Of a DNA stretch of 13,932 nt, positions 1-6,235 are shown one piece after another. Location: positions 1 through 13,932 of the forward strand of contig JAPLMG010000237.1 in the NCBI GenBank assembly GCA_026387165.1. Direction: 5' to 3'. This DNA comes from Candidatus Omnitrophota bacterium (GTDB lineage: Bacteria > Omnitrophota > Gorgyraeia > 2-01-FULL-45-10). Under the pieces are notes generated by a model. It was not told where the DNA came from. It saw only the letters and a list, made by a program, of their open reading frames with translations, and ran no database searches. A program made the translations under genes and the position numbers. Each line of letters opens with the position of its first letter. Within the stretch, counting starts at the first letter, position 1.

Positions 1-18
1 GATGCCTACTGCTTGTCT

Positions 19-45
19 ATATAGTTTTCCTACGGAAAACTATAT
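19..45. repeat. Perfect 12-bp inverted repeat, 3-base loop
   Basis: Arms 19-30 and 34-45 are exact reverse complements (ATATAGTTTTCC / GGAAAACTATAT) around TAC. The octamer ATGCCTAC occurs at 2-9 and again at 44-51, so the hairpin is bracketed by a short direct repeat. No T-run follows on either strand, so a simple terminator is unlikely; a dispersed palindromic element is the better guess. Confidence 0.6.
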
Positions 46-60
46 GCCTACAAACTGCCG

Positions 61-90
61 ATAGCCTTGCGGGCTATAGCCTTGCGGGCT
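61..90. repeat. Two-copy 15-bp tandem repeat
   Basis: The unit ATAGCCTTGCGGGCT is present twice head to tail without a mismatch (61-75, 76-90), and each copy contains the small inverted repeat AGCC/GGCT. It lies in the gene-free left edge. Function unknown. Confidence 0.7.
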
Positions 91-92
91 TG

Positions 93-170
93 CCCTCTCC
101 CCTAAAGGGGAGAGGGGATGTCCTCATAATTTCCTCTCCCCCAAGGGGGGAGTGGATTAAGGTGAGGGGG
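93..170. repeat. Pair of CT-rich palindromic repeats
   Basis: A perfect 10-bp hairpin (93-102 with 107-116, CCCTCTCCCC/GGGGAGAGGG) is followed by a near copy of the same design (133-142 with 146-155, one mismatch) and a G-rich tail to 170. Short CCCTCTCCCC-type palindromes of this kind are common dispersed repeats in many bacterial genomes. The rest of the stretch up to the first gene (171-287) shows no convincing gene. Confidence 0.6.
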
Positions 171-241
171 AAATCGCGCGACTTTGGACAGCAGTGGTAT
201 GCTTAGTGAGTCTCGATAGCAGATAGGTTTATAGCATATGA

Positions 242-267
242 ATCCCGCCCATTCTTATAGGCGGGAT
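242..267 (+). promoter_or_regulatory. Leader hairpin just before the YchF-like gene's ribosome binding site
   Basis: ATCCCGCC (242-249) pairs exactly with GGCGGGAT (260-267) across a 10-base loop. The Shine-Dalgarno AGGAG (273-277) follows 5 bases later, so the hairpin would sit directly against the ribosome entry site. A regulatory role is only inferred. Confidence 0.35.
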
Positions 268-287
268 AGGATAGGAGAATGAGCGGG

Positions 288-1334
288 ATGAAGATAGGAA
301 TGATAGGATTGCCGCAGACAGGGAAGAAGGCGCTATTCGAGCTTCTAACGGGCCATAAGCCGTCCGAGAATGAAGTCGCCTCGGGCAAGCCGATCCATGG
401 AGTGGCCGAGATACGCGACAGCCGGTTTGACGCGCTTGTTGCTATGTACAAGCCGAAGAAAGAGGTTAGAGCCAGGATAGAGCTGGAGCTTCTGCCCAAG
501 ATAGAAAAGGACGCGATATCGAAAGGCGATATATTCGATGATATAGCCGAGGTCGACGCGCTCTGCCATGTGGTGCGCGCGTTCAAAGATGATTCAATAT
601 ATCACGTCAGCGGCTCTGTTGATCCGAAGCGCGATATTGACGCGATAAACTCAGAACTGTTGCTTCATGACCTCATATTTATCGAGAAACGTTTCGAGAG
701 GTTAGATAAGAAGGTAAAACAGACCAAAGAAGAGGCATCCATAAAGGAGAGAGGCCTTCTCGCCAGGTTAAAGGCCCATCTCGATAAGGAGCTGCCGTTA
801 AGAACGCTTGAGATCTCCGCGGATGACAATAAGACGTTAACGAGCTACCCGTTCCTTACCCGCAAAGAGATGATAATAACCCTGAATGTATCAGAGGACC
901 AGCTTAAGAATAAGCCTCCGGTCGAAGGTGATAACATAATGCAGGTCTCGGCTAAAGTTGAGGCTGAGATAGCGTCCCTGGACTCCGAAGAGGAGAGGAA
1001 AGCGTTCCTTGCCGATCTTGGCATAACAGAGCCGGCAATGAATATACTGACCCGGCTTTGCCTGAAGACGCTAAATCTGATATCTTTCTTTACGGTAGGC
1101 CAGGATGAAGTGCGGCAGTGGAATGTAAGGGCAGGCTCTACAGCCGCTGAAGCCGCCGGCGCAGTACATTCCGATCTTCAAAAGGGATTCATAAGGGCGG
1201 AACTCATTAAGTTGAATGATCTAAAGGAGTTAGGCAGCGAAGATGCTGTCAAGGCCCAGGGCAAGTTCTATCTTAAAGGCAAGGACTACATAGTAGAAGA
1301 CGGCGATATTCTCTCCATCAGATTCAATGTTTAA
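288..1334 (+). CDS. YchF/DUF933-family protein with degenerate GTPase domain and C-terminal TGS domain
   Basis: The 348-residue protein follows the layout of YchF/OLA1 (about 363 residues): N-terminal P-loop domain, central coiled-coil-like segment (roughly 125-170), C-terminal TGS domain (265-348) with the family hallmarks FFTVG, RAG, AAGAVHSD, KGFIRAE and KGKDYIVEDGDI. The nucleotide site looks worn: the P-loop is GLPQTGKK (7-14), with Lys where Ser/Thr normally binds magnesium, and the switch II DxPGL motif expected near residue 70 is absent. An NxxE motif (NVSE, 200-203), which in YchF favours ATP over GTP, remains. YchF proteins bind ribosomes and take part in stress responses; this one may bind nucleotide poorly. 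Start 288 is preferred over the in-frame ATG at 279 because AGGAG (273-277) then lies 10 bases upstream instead of 1. Not a canonical ychF, so no symbol is given. Confidence 0.85.
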   Translation: MKIGMIGLPQTGKKALFELLTGHKPSENEVASGKPIHGVAEIRDSRFDALVAMYKPKKEVRARIELELLPKIEKDAISKGDIFDDIAEVDALCHVVRAFKDDSIYHVSGSVDPKRDIDAINSELLLHDLIFIEKRFERLDKKVKQTKEEASIKERGLLARLKAHLDKELPLRTLEISADDNKTLTSYPFLTRKEMIITLNVSEDQLKNKPPVEGDNIMQVSAKVEAEIASLDSEEERKAFLADLGITEPAMNILTRLCLKTLNLISFFTVGQDEVRQWNVRAGSTAAEAAGAVHSDLQKGFIRAELIKLNDLKELGSEDAVKAQGKFYLKGKDYIVEDGDILSIRFNV

Positions 1335-1363
1335 CCAATTCCGGGGCCGGGGCCCGGAATTGG
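1335..1363 (+). terminator. Strong GC hairpin after the YchF-like gene
   Basis: It begins right after the stop codon: CCAATTCCGGG (1335-1345) pairs perfectly with CCCGGAATTGG (1353-1363) across a 7-base loop. No proper T-run follows, so it may be an imperfect intrinsic terminator or a 3'-end stabiliser. Confidence 0.5.
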
Positions 1364-1391
1364 TCCTGTCAAAATATTTAGTTCCTAACAC

Positions 1392-1419
1392 TTGACAAAT
1401 CAAAAACATAGTGTATACT
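1392..1419 (+). promoter_or_regulatory. Sigma-70 promoter for the HTH gene
   Basis: TTGACA (1392-1397) and TATACT (1414-1419) are separated by 16 bases, close to the sigma-70 consensus. The predicted transcript start is near 1426, leaving a leader of about 200 bases before the start codon at 1630. Confidence 0.75.
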
Positions 1420-1446
1420 TACGAACGCCTCTATAATAAGGGGTAA

Positions 1447-1499
1447 GCCCTTGTACAAAGATGTATAAGGGCGTATTAGTCTATACCAAAATAGTATAG
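1447..1499 (+). promoter_or_regulatory. Two hairpins in the leader of the HTH gene
   Basis: The first stem (1447-1457 with 1462-1472, GCCCTTGTACA/TGTATAAGGGC) has 11 pairs including one G-U and an AAGA tetraloop. The second (1481-1486 with 1494-1499, CTATAC/GTATAG) is shorter. Neither is followed by a T-run. They may be RNA structures or protein-binding inverted repeats; no known riboswitch is recognised. Confidence 0.4.
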
Positions 1500-1513
1500 C
1501 TAATACCAAATCA

Positions 1514-1611
1514 TCCTTCGGCAGGCTCAGGATTGACCCTGTGCTTCGACCTTGCTCAGCATGGTTCGAAGCATGGTGAGCGAAGTCGAACCAAGCGAAG
1601 TCGAAGGGTCA
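1514..1611. repeat. Compound palindromic dispersed repeat (TTCGAC...GCTCAG family)
   Basis: TGACCCT (1534-1540) and AGGGTCA (1605-1611) bracket a nested palindrome in which TTCGAC, then GCTCA.CATG, mirror CATGGTGAGC, then GTCGAA, around GTTCGAAG. A shorter relative (CCTTCGGCAGGCTCAGGA) sits at 1515-1532. The same TCGAC/GCTCAG vocabulary recurs inside recG at 12283-12350, so this is probably a mobile or amplified repeat family. It makes an open frame in phase with the HTH gene, which explains the apparent upstream extension of that gene to 1552. Confidence 0.65.
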
Positions 1612-1629
1612 GAAGGTGGTGGGATACTT

Positions 1630-1824
1630 ATGCCAGAAGACAATGTCTTCACGGTTCAGGAAGTGGCCACTTACTTAAGGATGAAGCCTGTCACCATATA
1701 TAAGCACGCAAAGGCAGGCAAGCTTCCATGTTTTAAGGTAGGGGCCAACTGGCGGTTCAAGAAGTCTACCATAGATAGCTGGATCGCTAGGCAGGAAGAT
1801 AAAGAGAATAACGGAAGCAAATAA
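1630..1824 (+). CDS. Excisionase-type helix-turn-helix DNA-binding protein
   Basis: This 64-residue protein is almost entirely one HTH_17 (excisionase/MerR-like winged-helix) domain: FTVQEVATYLRM forms the first helices, VTIYKHAKAGKLPCFKVG the recognition helix and turn, and NWRFKKSTIDSWI the wing and last helix. Such small proteins bind DNA as excision factors or as local transcription regulators. No integrase, phage gene or attachment site is visible here, so a regulator is more likely. The start at 1630 is chosen because the reading frame further upstream is made of the palindromic repeat and has no family resemblance; the GGTGG at 1615-1619 is a weak ribosome site. It has its own promoter and terminator, 17 bases before the ketosynthase operon, which makes that operon a candidate target (inference). 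Confidence 0.85.
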   Translation: MPEDNVFTVQEVATYLRMKPVTIYKHAKAGKLPCFKVGANWRFKKSTIDSWIARQEDKENNGSK

Positions 1825-1855
1825 CCTCGTAATCAGTAAGATTACGGGGTTTTTT
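1825..1855 (+). terminator. Rho-independent terminator after the HTH gene
   Basis: CCTCGTAATC (1825-1834) pairs with GATTACGGGG (1840-1849), one G-T pair, 5-base loop, followed by TTTTTT (1850-1855). It ends only 18 bases before the start codon of the next gene, so it could also act as an attenuator for the operon. Confidence 0.85.
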
Positions 1856-1873
1856 GTTTGCCCACAAGGTGTT

Positions 1874-3115
1874 ATGGATAGGCGGATTGTAATTACAGGT
1901 CTGGGTGTGCTTGCCTCTACCGGTATAGGTAAAAGGACGTTCTGGGATGGCCTTAAAGAGGGGCGGTCCGGGATGAAGTCTATAACTTTATTCGATATGA
2001 GCACGTGCAGGACAAAGCTTGGCGGCGAGATAAGCGATTTTAATGCGGAGAAGATATTAGGACAGAAAGGGTTACGTAATTTGGACAGAACTACGAAGTT
2101 GGCATTGTGCGCCTCTCAGCTTGCGCTGGATGATGCCGGTATAAAGCATCCACTCACAGAGGCCGAGACAGATGAATTTGGTGTATCGCTTGGTTCGACA
2201 ATGGGTTCGGTGTGGTCGATAAGCGAATTTGATAAAGAAGCTTTGCGTAATGGCCCGAGATCCGTAAACCCCGCGCTATTTTCGAACACGGTGATGAATT
2301 CTCCGGCAAGCCACATAAATATTAGATTTAATATACAGGGCTTTAGCAGCACGGTTTCAACCGGATTTTGCTCAAGTATAGATGCTATCTATTACGCTAT
2401 CAATCAGCTCGAGCTTTATGACTATAAGGTAGTGCTCTCAGGCGGAGTTGAAGAGATGTGTGAGCAGACATATAAAGGGTTTCACAAAATCGGCCACCTT
2501 GCCGGTTCCAGGCCAGAGAAGGAAGAGATTAATTGTCCTTATGATAAGCGCCGAAACGGCATTATGTTTGGGGAGGGTGCTGTAATAGTTGTTTTGGAAG
2601 AGCTTGAGCATGCGAAGAAACGCAGCGCCAAGATCTACGCTGAAATATTAGGATACGGTACATGTTTTGACCCGAAAAGCCGGAATATCTACAGCCCAAA
2701 GGCGGAGGGCGCGACAGGAGCGATCAAGTCATGCCTCGACGATGCCGGGATAGGAACCAGCGATATTGACTATATCAGCGCCAGCGGCAACTCCACGCTC
2801 GATTGCGATTACATGGAAACAAAAGCCGTGAAGAATGTATTCGGCAACAGAGCTAAGAAGATACCTATGAGCTCGATCAAGTCTATGATAGGCGAGAGCT
2901 TCTCGGCATCAGGCGCCTTGAGCCTCGCATCATCTTTAGGTGTGCTTGAGGAAGGTTTTCTTTCTCCAACAATTAATTATGTCCGGCCGGATAGGCGCTG
3001 CGACCTCGACTATGTGCCGAATAAGTCGCAGAAGAATCGCGCGAAGAATATTTTAATTAATTCCTTCAGCCCTACCGGCTCCAACTCAACGCTAACGATA
3101 GGGAAATATGAATAA
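1874..3115 (+). CDS. Ketosynthase homologue lacking catalytic residues (chain-length-factor-like)
   Basis: The 413 residues align end to end with FabF/KAS II (RIVITGLGVLASTGIG at the start, CDLDYVPN and NSFSPTGSN at the end). All three catalytic positions are changed. The nucleophile elbow reads STGFCSS (162-168), with Phe165 where Cys is expected and a Cys one residue later. The first histidine motif NAHGTGT is SASGNST (302-308, Ser304). The second, KSMIGH, is KSMIGE (336-341, Glu341). The structural Lys336 is kept, and the gatekeeper GFGG loop is SPTG (399-402). Loss of Cys-His-His with the fold retained is the signature of KS-beta/chain-length factors in type II polyketide and aryl-polyene systems, which pair with an active ketosynthase; here the partner would be the ketosynthase gene at 5095. 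The nearest ribosome site (AGG, 4 bases before ATG) is modest. It overlaps the next gene by 8 bases. A shifted use of Cys166 as nucleophile cannot be excluded. Confidence 0.85.
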   Translation: MDRRIVITGLGVLASTGIGKRTFWDGLKEGRSGMKSITLFDMSTCRTKLGGEISDFNAEKILGQKGLRNLDRTTKLALCASQLALDDAGIKHPLTEAETDEFGVSLGSTMGSVWSISEFDKEALRNGPRSVNPALFSNTVMNSPASHINIRFNIQGFSSTVSTGFCSSIDAIYYAINQLELYDYKVVLSGGVEEMCEQTYKGFHKIGHLAGSRPEKEEINCPYDKRRNGIMFGEGAVIVVLEELEHAKKRSAKIYAEILGYGTCFDPKSRNIYSPKAEGATGAIKSCLDDAGIGTSDIDYISASGNSTLDCDYMETKAVKNVFGNRAKKIPMSSIKSMIGESFSASGALSLASSLGVLEEGFLSPTINYVRPDRRCDLDYVPNKSQKNRAKNILINSFSPTGSNSTLTIGKYE

Positions 3116-4229
3116 ATTTGGATTTGTAGTACATCCAATTGATGCGTTTACATTTAAAGCCTGTACAAAACCATGGTTTTTACTTGAGAAGATATTGCCT
3201 AAAGAGATGTTTGAAAATATTTTAACGAAATTGCCGCCAAAAAGATTTCGTATTTTTAAAAAAGTCAGGTCTATGTCAGGAAAGTCCATTGACGGGGATA
3301 TGCTTACTATTTCGTTATTGCCCAGCCAAATCTATTCTTTTCCGGAAGAAACGGTACTCAGGTTGATAGGAGAGTGTATAAAATATTGCGAAAGAAGTGG
3401 TGCTAAAATAGTCGGGCTCGGAGGGTTTACTTCTGTCATAGGAAATGAAGGCGAAGCCCTTTCAAGAAGGGTGAAAGTTCCGTTAACAAGCGGTAATACG
3501 TTGACGGCAGCTCTTGCCCTGCAGGGCATTTATAAGGCAGCCTATGCCATGGAGTTATCTTTGCCGTCCGCCGTGGTAGCAGTTATAGGGGCCACAGGAG
3601 ATATAGGATCAATATGCACAAAGATATTGTCAAAGAGGGTAAAAAAAGTCAATATTGCCGCGAGAAACGAGGAAAAACTTCAAGAATTCGCAAGCCGCAT
3701 CAGGCAGGAAGGCAGCGCTGAAGTGCGGGTTTTTAAATATTCTAAAGATGCTGTCAGAGAAGCGGACATAGTTTTGACTGTAACCAGTGCTATCACAACA
3801 GTAGTAGATCCGGTCAGTTTAAAACCCGGTTCAATAGTATGCGATGTAGCTATGCCAGCTAATATAGCGAGAGAGGTGGTTCAGGCCAGGGATGATATCC
3901 TGGTTTTTGAGGGCGGATTAGCGAAGATTCCATATCCTGAAGATTGTAAAATAGAAAAATTGTCCACGGCTTTTCCTCCCAACGGTATTTACGGATGTCT
4001 TGCGGAGACAATGACGCTTGCCTTTGAAGAAAGGTTTGAGTCGTTCTCTTTGGGCAGGGGGAATATCACCGAGAGTAAAATAACCGAAATCGAATCCATG
4101 GCAAAAAAACACGGGATCGCGCTCGCAGATTTTTTCTGCGGTTACAAAACCTATACAAAGCAAGATATAGAGAATATAAGGAAGAACGCTAAAAAAAATA
4201 AGGAAGTAGCTTATGCTGCTCAAAAGTAA
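3108..4229 (+). CDS. Acyl-ACP reductase-like protein (cyanobacterial AAR family)
   Basis: The 373-residue protein resembles the long-chain acyl-ACP reductase of cyanobacterial alkane synthesis (about 340 residues), which makes fatty aldehydes from acyl-ACP using NADPH. Shared landmarks recalled from that family are GLGGFTSV (103-110), LTSGNTLTA (126-134), the Rossmann loop VIGATGDIGS (159-168), AARNEEKL (184-191) and, near the end, YGCLAET (295-301) followed by SLGRGNIT (314-321). Cys297 falls on the position of the catalytic cysteine that carries the acyl thioester in AAR. The N-terminal 60 residues and a lysine-rich tail of about 30 residues differ. A shikimate-dehydrogenase-like annotation could be assigned on the Rossmann domain alone, but the flanking motifs argue for AAR. 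Position between a ketosynthase and FabG-ACP suggests it releases the product from the ACP. It overlaps genes on both sides. No aldehyde-deformylating oxygenase is present in the window. Confidence 0.78.
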   Translation: MNKFGFVVHPIDAFTFKACTKPWFLLEKILPKEMFENILTKLPPKRFRIFKKVRSMSGKSIDGDMLTISLLPSQIYSFPEETVLRLIGECIKYCERSGAKIVGLGGFTSVIGNEGEALSRRVKVPLTSGNTLTAALALQGIYKAAYAMELSLPSAVVAVIGATGDIGSICTKILSKRVKKVNIAARNEEKLQEFASRIRQEGSAEVRVFKYSKDAVREADIVLTVTSAITTVVDPVSLKPGSIVCDVAMPANIAREVVQARDDILVFEGGLAKIPYPEDCKIEKLSTAFPPNGIYGCLAETMTLAFEERFESFSLGRGNITESKITEIESMAKKHGIALADFFCGYKTYTKQDIENIRKNAKKNKEVAYAAQK

Positions 4230-5091
4230 GGTTGCGATAGTAACCGGTGGGACAAGGGGCATTGGCAGAGCCATCGTTTTTGATTTGATCCAAAATGGCG
4301 CGAAGGTTTTATTTACGTATTTAAAAAGCGATGAATCTGCCGGAATAATATTGGATGAGATAAAGGGATTGAAGGGCGAGGCAGAGGCCATTAAAGCAGA
4401 TGTGCGGCTGTATGATGAAGCCAAAAAGGCGGTGGAAGAGACTGTTAATAGATTCGGCAAAGTAGATATTCTCGTAAATAATGCGGGTATAACAAAAGAT
4501 AAAGCCCTGATGATGATGGAGCCGTCAGAGTGGCTTGACGTTATTAATACGGATTTAACCGGATATTTCAATATGGCGAAAGCCTGCATAGTAACCATGA
4601 TGAAGCAAAAAAGCGGAGTTATTGTAAATATTTCTTCAATAGCGGGTGTTGTCGGTATGCCGCGTCAAGTCAACTATTCGAGCGCTAAAGCCGGAGAGCT
4701 GGGATTAACCAAGTCGTTAGCAAAAGAGGTCGCCTCCTACGGTATCAGAGTGAATGCCGTCGCTCCCGGTTTCATCGACACCGATATGACCAAAGAGCTG
4801 AAACAAAAAGACGAATTTCTCAAGATGATACCTTTTGGCAGGTTCGGGAAACCCGAAGAGGTCGCTAAAGTTATTAAAAAGCTTGTTGCTGAAATTGTCG
4901 AAGTGGAGATAGATAAGATAACTCCCGAAGCAAGTTTCGTCGAAGATCTGGGTATGGACTCCATGATGGTGCTCGAGATCTTAGCGTCTATAGAAAAGAA
5001 GTATAAACTAAGGATCCCCGAAGAAAATCTTACTAAAATAACCAACTTAAGCAAAGTTGTAGAGCTTGTAGATGAATTTCTGGTTAAATAA
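4213..5091 (+). CDS. FabG-like ketoreductase (C-terminally truncated) fused in frame to an acyl carrier protein
   Basis: Residues 1 to about 218 are a short-chain dehydrogenase of the 3-oxoacyl-ACP reductase type: NADPH loop TGGTRGIG (11-18), NNAG (89-92), and catalytic Ser142, Tyr155 and Lys159 (YSSAK). The match continues through IPFGRFGKPEEVA (206-218). The usual last 25 or so residues (FLAS..., YITGQ, VDGG) are missing. Instead, from about 218 the chain reads as an acyl carrier protein, with VAEIVEVEIDKITPEASF and the phosphopantetheine motif DLGMDSMM (Ser250), ending at 292. The join falls where the two families look alike (EEVAKVI), near 4852-4880. A fusion would tether substrate to the reductase, but loss of the FabG C-terminus, which contributes to the tetramer and substrate pocket, makes activity doubtful. 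A deletion in the genome or the assembly that removed the FabG end, the spacer and the ACP start explains the same sequence. AGGAAG lies 7 bases before ATG. Confidence 0.85.
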   Translation: MLLKSKVAIVTGGTRGIGRAIVFDLIQNGAKVLFTYLKSDESAGIILDEIKGLKGEAEAIKADVRLYDEAKKAVEETVNRFGKVDILVNNAGITKDKALMMMEPSEWLDVINTDLTGYFNMAKACIVTMMKQKSGVIVNISSIAGVVGMPRQVNYSSAKAGELGLTKSLAKEVASYGIRVNAVAPGFIDTDMTKELKQKDEFLKMIPFGRFGKPEEVAKVIKKLVAEIVEVEIDKITPEASFVEDLGMDSMMVLEILASIEKKYKLRIPEENLTKITNLSKVVELVDEFLVK

Positions 5092-5094
5092 ATT

Positions 5095-6229
5095 ATGAAA
5101 AGACGCGTTGTTGTGACCGGATTAGGCGTTGTCTCATCTATAGGCATAGGAAAAGATGAATTTTGGAAAAATTTAGTAGCCGGTAAATCCGGCATAAGTG
5201 AAATCACAACATTCGATACTTCTGACTATCCCGCACATAAAGGAGGAGAAGTAAAAAACTTTGATCCATCAAAATTTATTCCAGAAAACAGATTGAAAAA
5301 GATAGGCCGCGCCTCCCAGTTTGCTATTGCGGCGACAAAGATGGCATTAGAAGATGCCGCGCTGGATATCGAAATGATCAAAAATAGGAGGATTGGCGTT
5401 ATCATAGGTACAACCATGGCCGATGTTCAATCTTTAGAACAGGCAGATAAATATTGGATAAAGAATGGTGAAGAAGATATATGGCCGATAAATGTGCAAA
5501 AGTATCCTGCGGATAATTTATATAGTCAAATAGGTCTTTTTTTTGGTTTAAAAGGTCCGAACTTTACTATACCTACGGCTTGCTCAGCCGGTAATTATTG
5601 CATTGGACTTGCTTTTGATCTGATAAAAACCGGCAAGATCGATATTGCTATAGCAGGAGGAGCTGATCCAATATCCAGAACAAATTTTGTTGGTTTCAAC
5701 AGGCTTTTTGCTATGGCGCCTGATAAATGTCAACCTTTTGATAAAAATAGAAAGGGTATGATGGTTGGTGAAGGATGTGGTATCGTAATTTTGGAAGAAT
5801 TGGAAAAAGCAAAGCGTAGAAATGCCGGCATATATGCCGAAACATTAGGATACGGTTTAAGTTGTGATGCGACTCATATGACCGCTCCTCAATCTACCGG
5901 CATGATAAAGGTAATGAGAAAATGCAGGAAGTTTGGAACGGCATACGTTCAGGTGCTGAGGCATATTTAGGTCGTCAGTTGAAGGTGATCCTGCCTTTGA
6001 TCCTTGTTCTGGAGCGGCAAGTGCGATAGAATTTATTACCTGCTGCCTGGCTGTAAAGAACGATAATATTCCGCCTACCATAAATTATGAAACGCCGGAT
6101 CCTTATTGTGATATTGACTGCGTTCCTAATGTAGCAAAAAGAATAGAAGTGAATGTAGTTTTAAATAATTCATTTGCATTTGGAGGAAATAACGCGTGTC
6201 TGGTAGTGAAAAAATATTCTCTAATGTAG
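5095..6229 (+). pseudogene. Beta-ketoacyl-ACP synthase (FabF-like), interrupted in its last third
   Basis: It starts 3 bases after the FabG-ACP stop and reads as KAS II for about 276 residues: RRVVVTGLGVVSSIGIG, active-site cysteine in PTACSAGN (Cys163), AGGADP, PFDKNRKGMMVGEG. The frame then leaves the family at MIKVMRK and stops at 5968-5970. The end of the gene resumes in another frame at about 6008 (SGAASAIEF, PPTINYETPDP, CDIDCVPN, NNSFAFGGNN) and stops at 6229. About 55 residues are missing between the two parts, judged against the neighbouring ketosynthase, and these would hold both catalytic histidines (NAHGTGT and KSxxGH). The gap is filled by unrelated sequence described separately. 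As written, the gene cannot make an active enzyme; with the missing part restored it would be the catalytic partner of the cysteine-less homologue at 1874. Confidence 0.82.
5904..6011 (+). other. Fragment resembling membrane pyrophosphatase (HppA) N-terminal region, inside the broken ketosynthase
   Basis: Read in frame 3, about 36 residues from 5904 contain GNEKMQEVWNGIRSGAEAYL and then GRQLKVILPLILVL. This matches the pattern recalled for the first cytoplasmic loop and second membrane helix of V-type H+/Na+-translocating pyrophosphatases (G-x-x-x-M-x-E-x-x-x-x-I-x-x-G-A-x-x-[YF]-L-x-x-x-x-K). No start, stop or remainder of hppA is present. The left edge coincides with bases that encode both families (ATGATAAAGGTAATGAGAAAATG in the two frames, 5902-5924), and the right edge with a shared TTCTGGA-like stretch near 6008. 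It looks like a short patch swapped in at matching bases. Confidence 0.6.
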
Positions 6230-6235
6230 GATAAC

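Noticed and set aside
1..170. CRISPR array
   Set aside because: The repeats are of different sequence and lack regular spacers; the only tandem unit has two copies with no spacer.
203..586. Open frame of 127 codons on the minus strand
   Set aside because: It overlaps the YchF-like gene on the other strand and has a low-complexity serine-rich product typical of a shadow frame.
1552..1629. Possible 26-residue N-terminal extension of the HTH protein
   Set aside because: The added residues are encoded by the palindromic repeat, are low-complexity (repeated SEVE-like words) and precede a complete HTH domain with its own ATG at 1630.
3918..4598. Minus-strand open frame of 226 codons
   Set aside because: It lies opposite the AAR-like and FabG genes, both clearly recognisable, and its product has no family features.
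4737..5207. Minus-strand open frame of 156 codons
   Set aside because: Serine/threonine-rich shadow of the FabG-ACP and ketosynthase genes.
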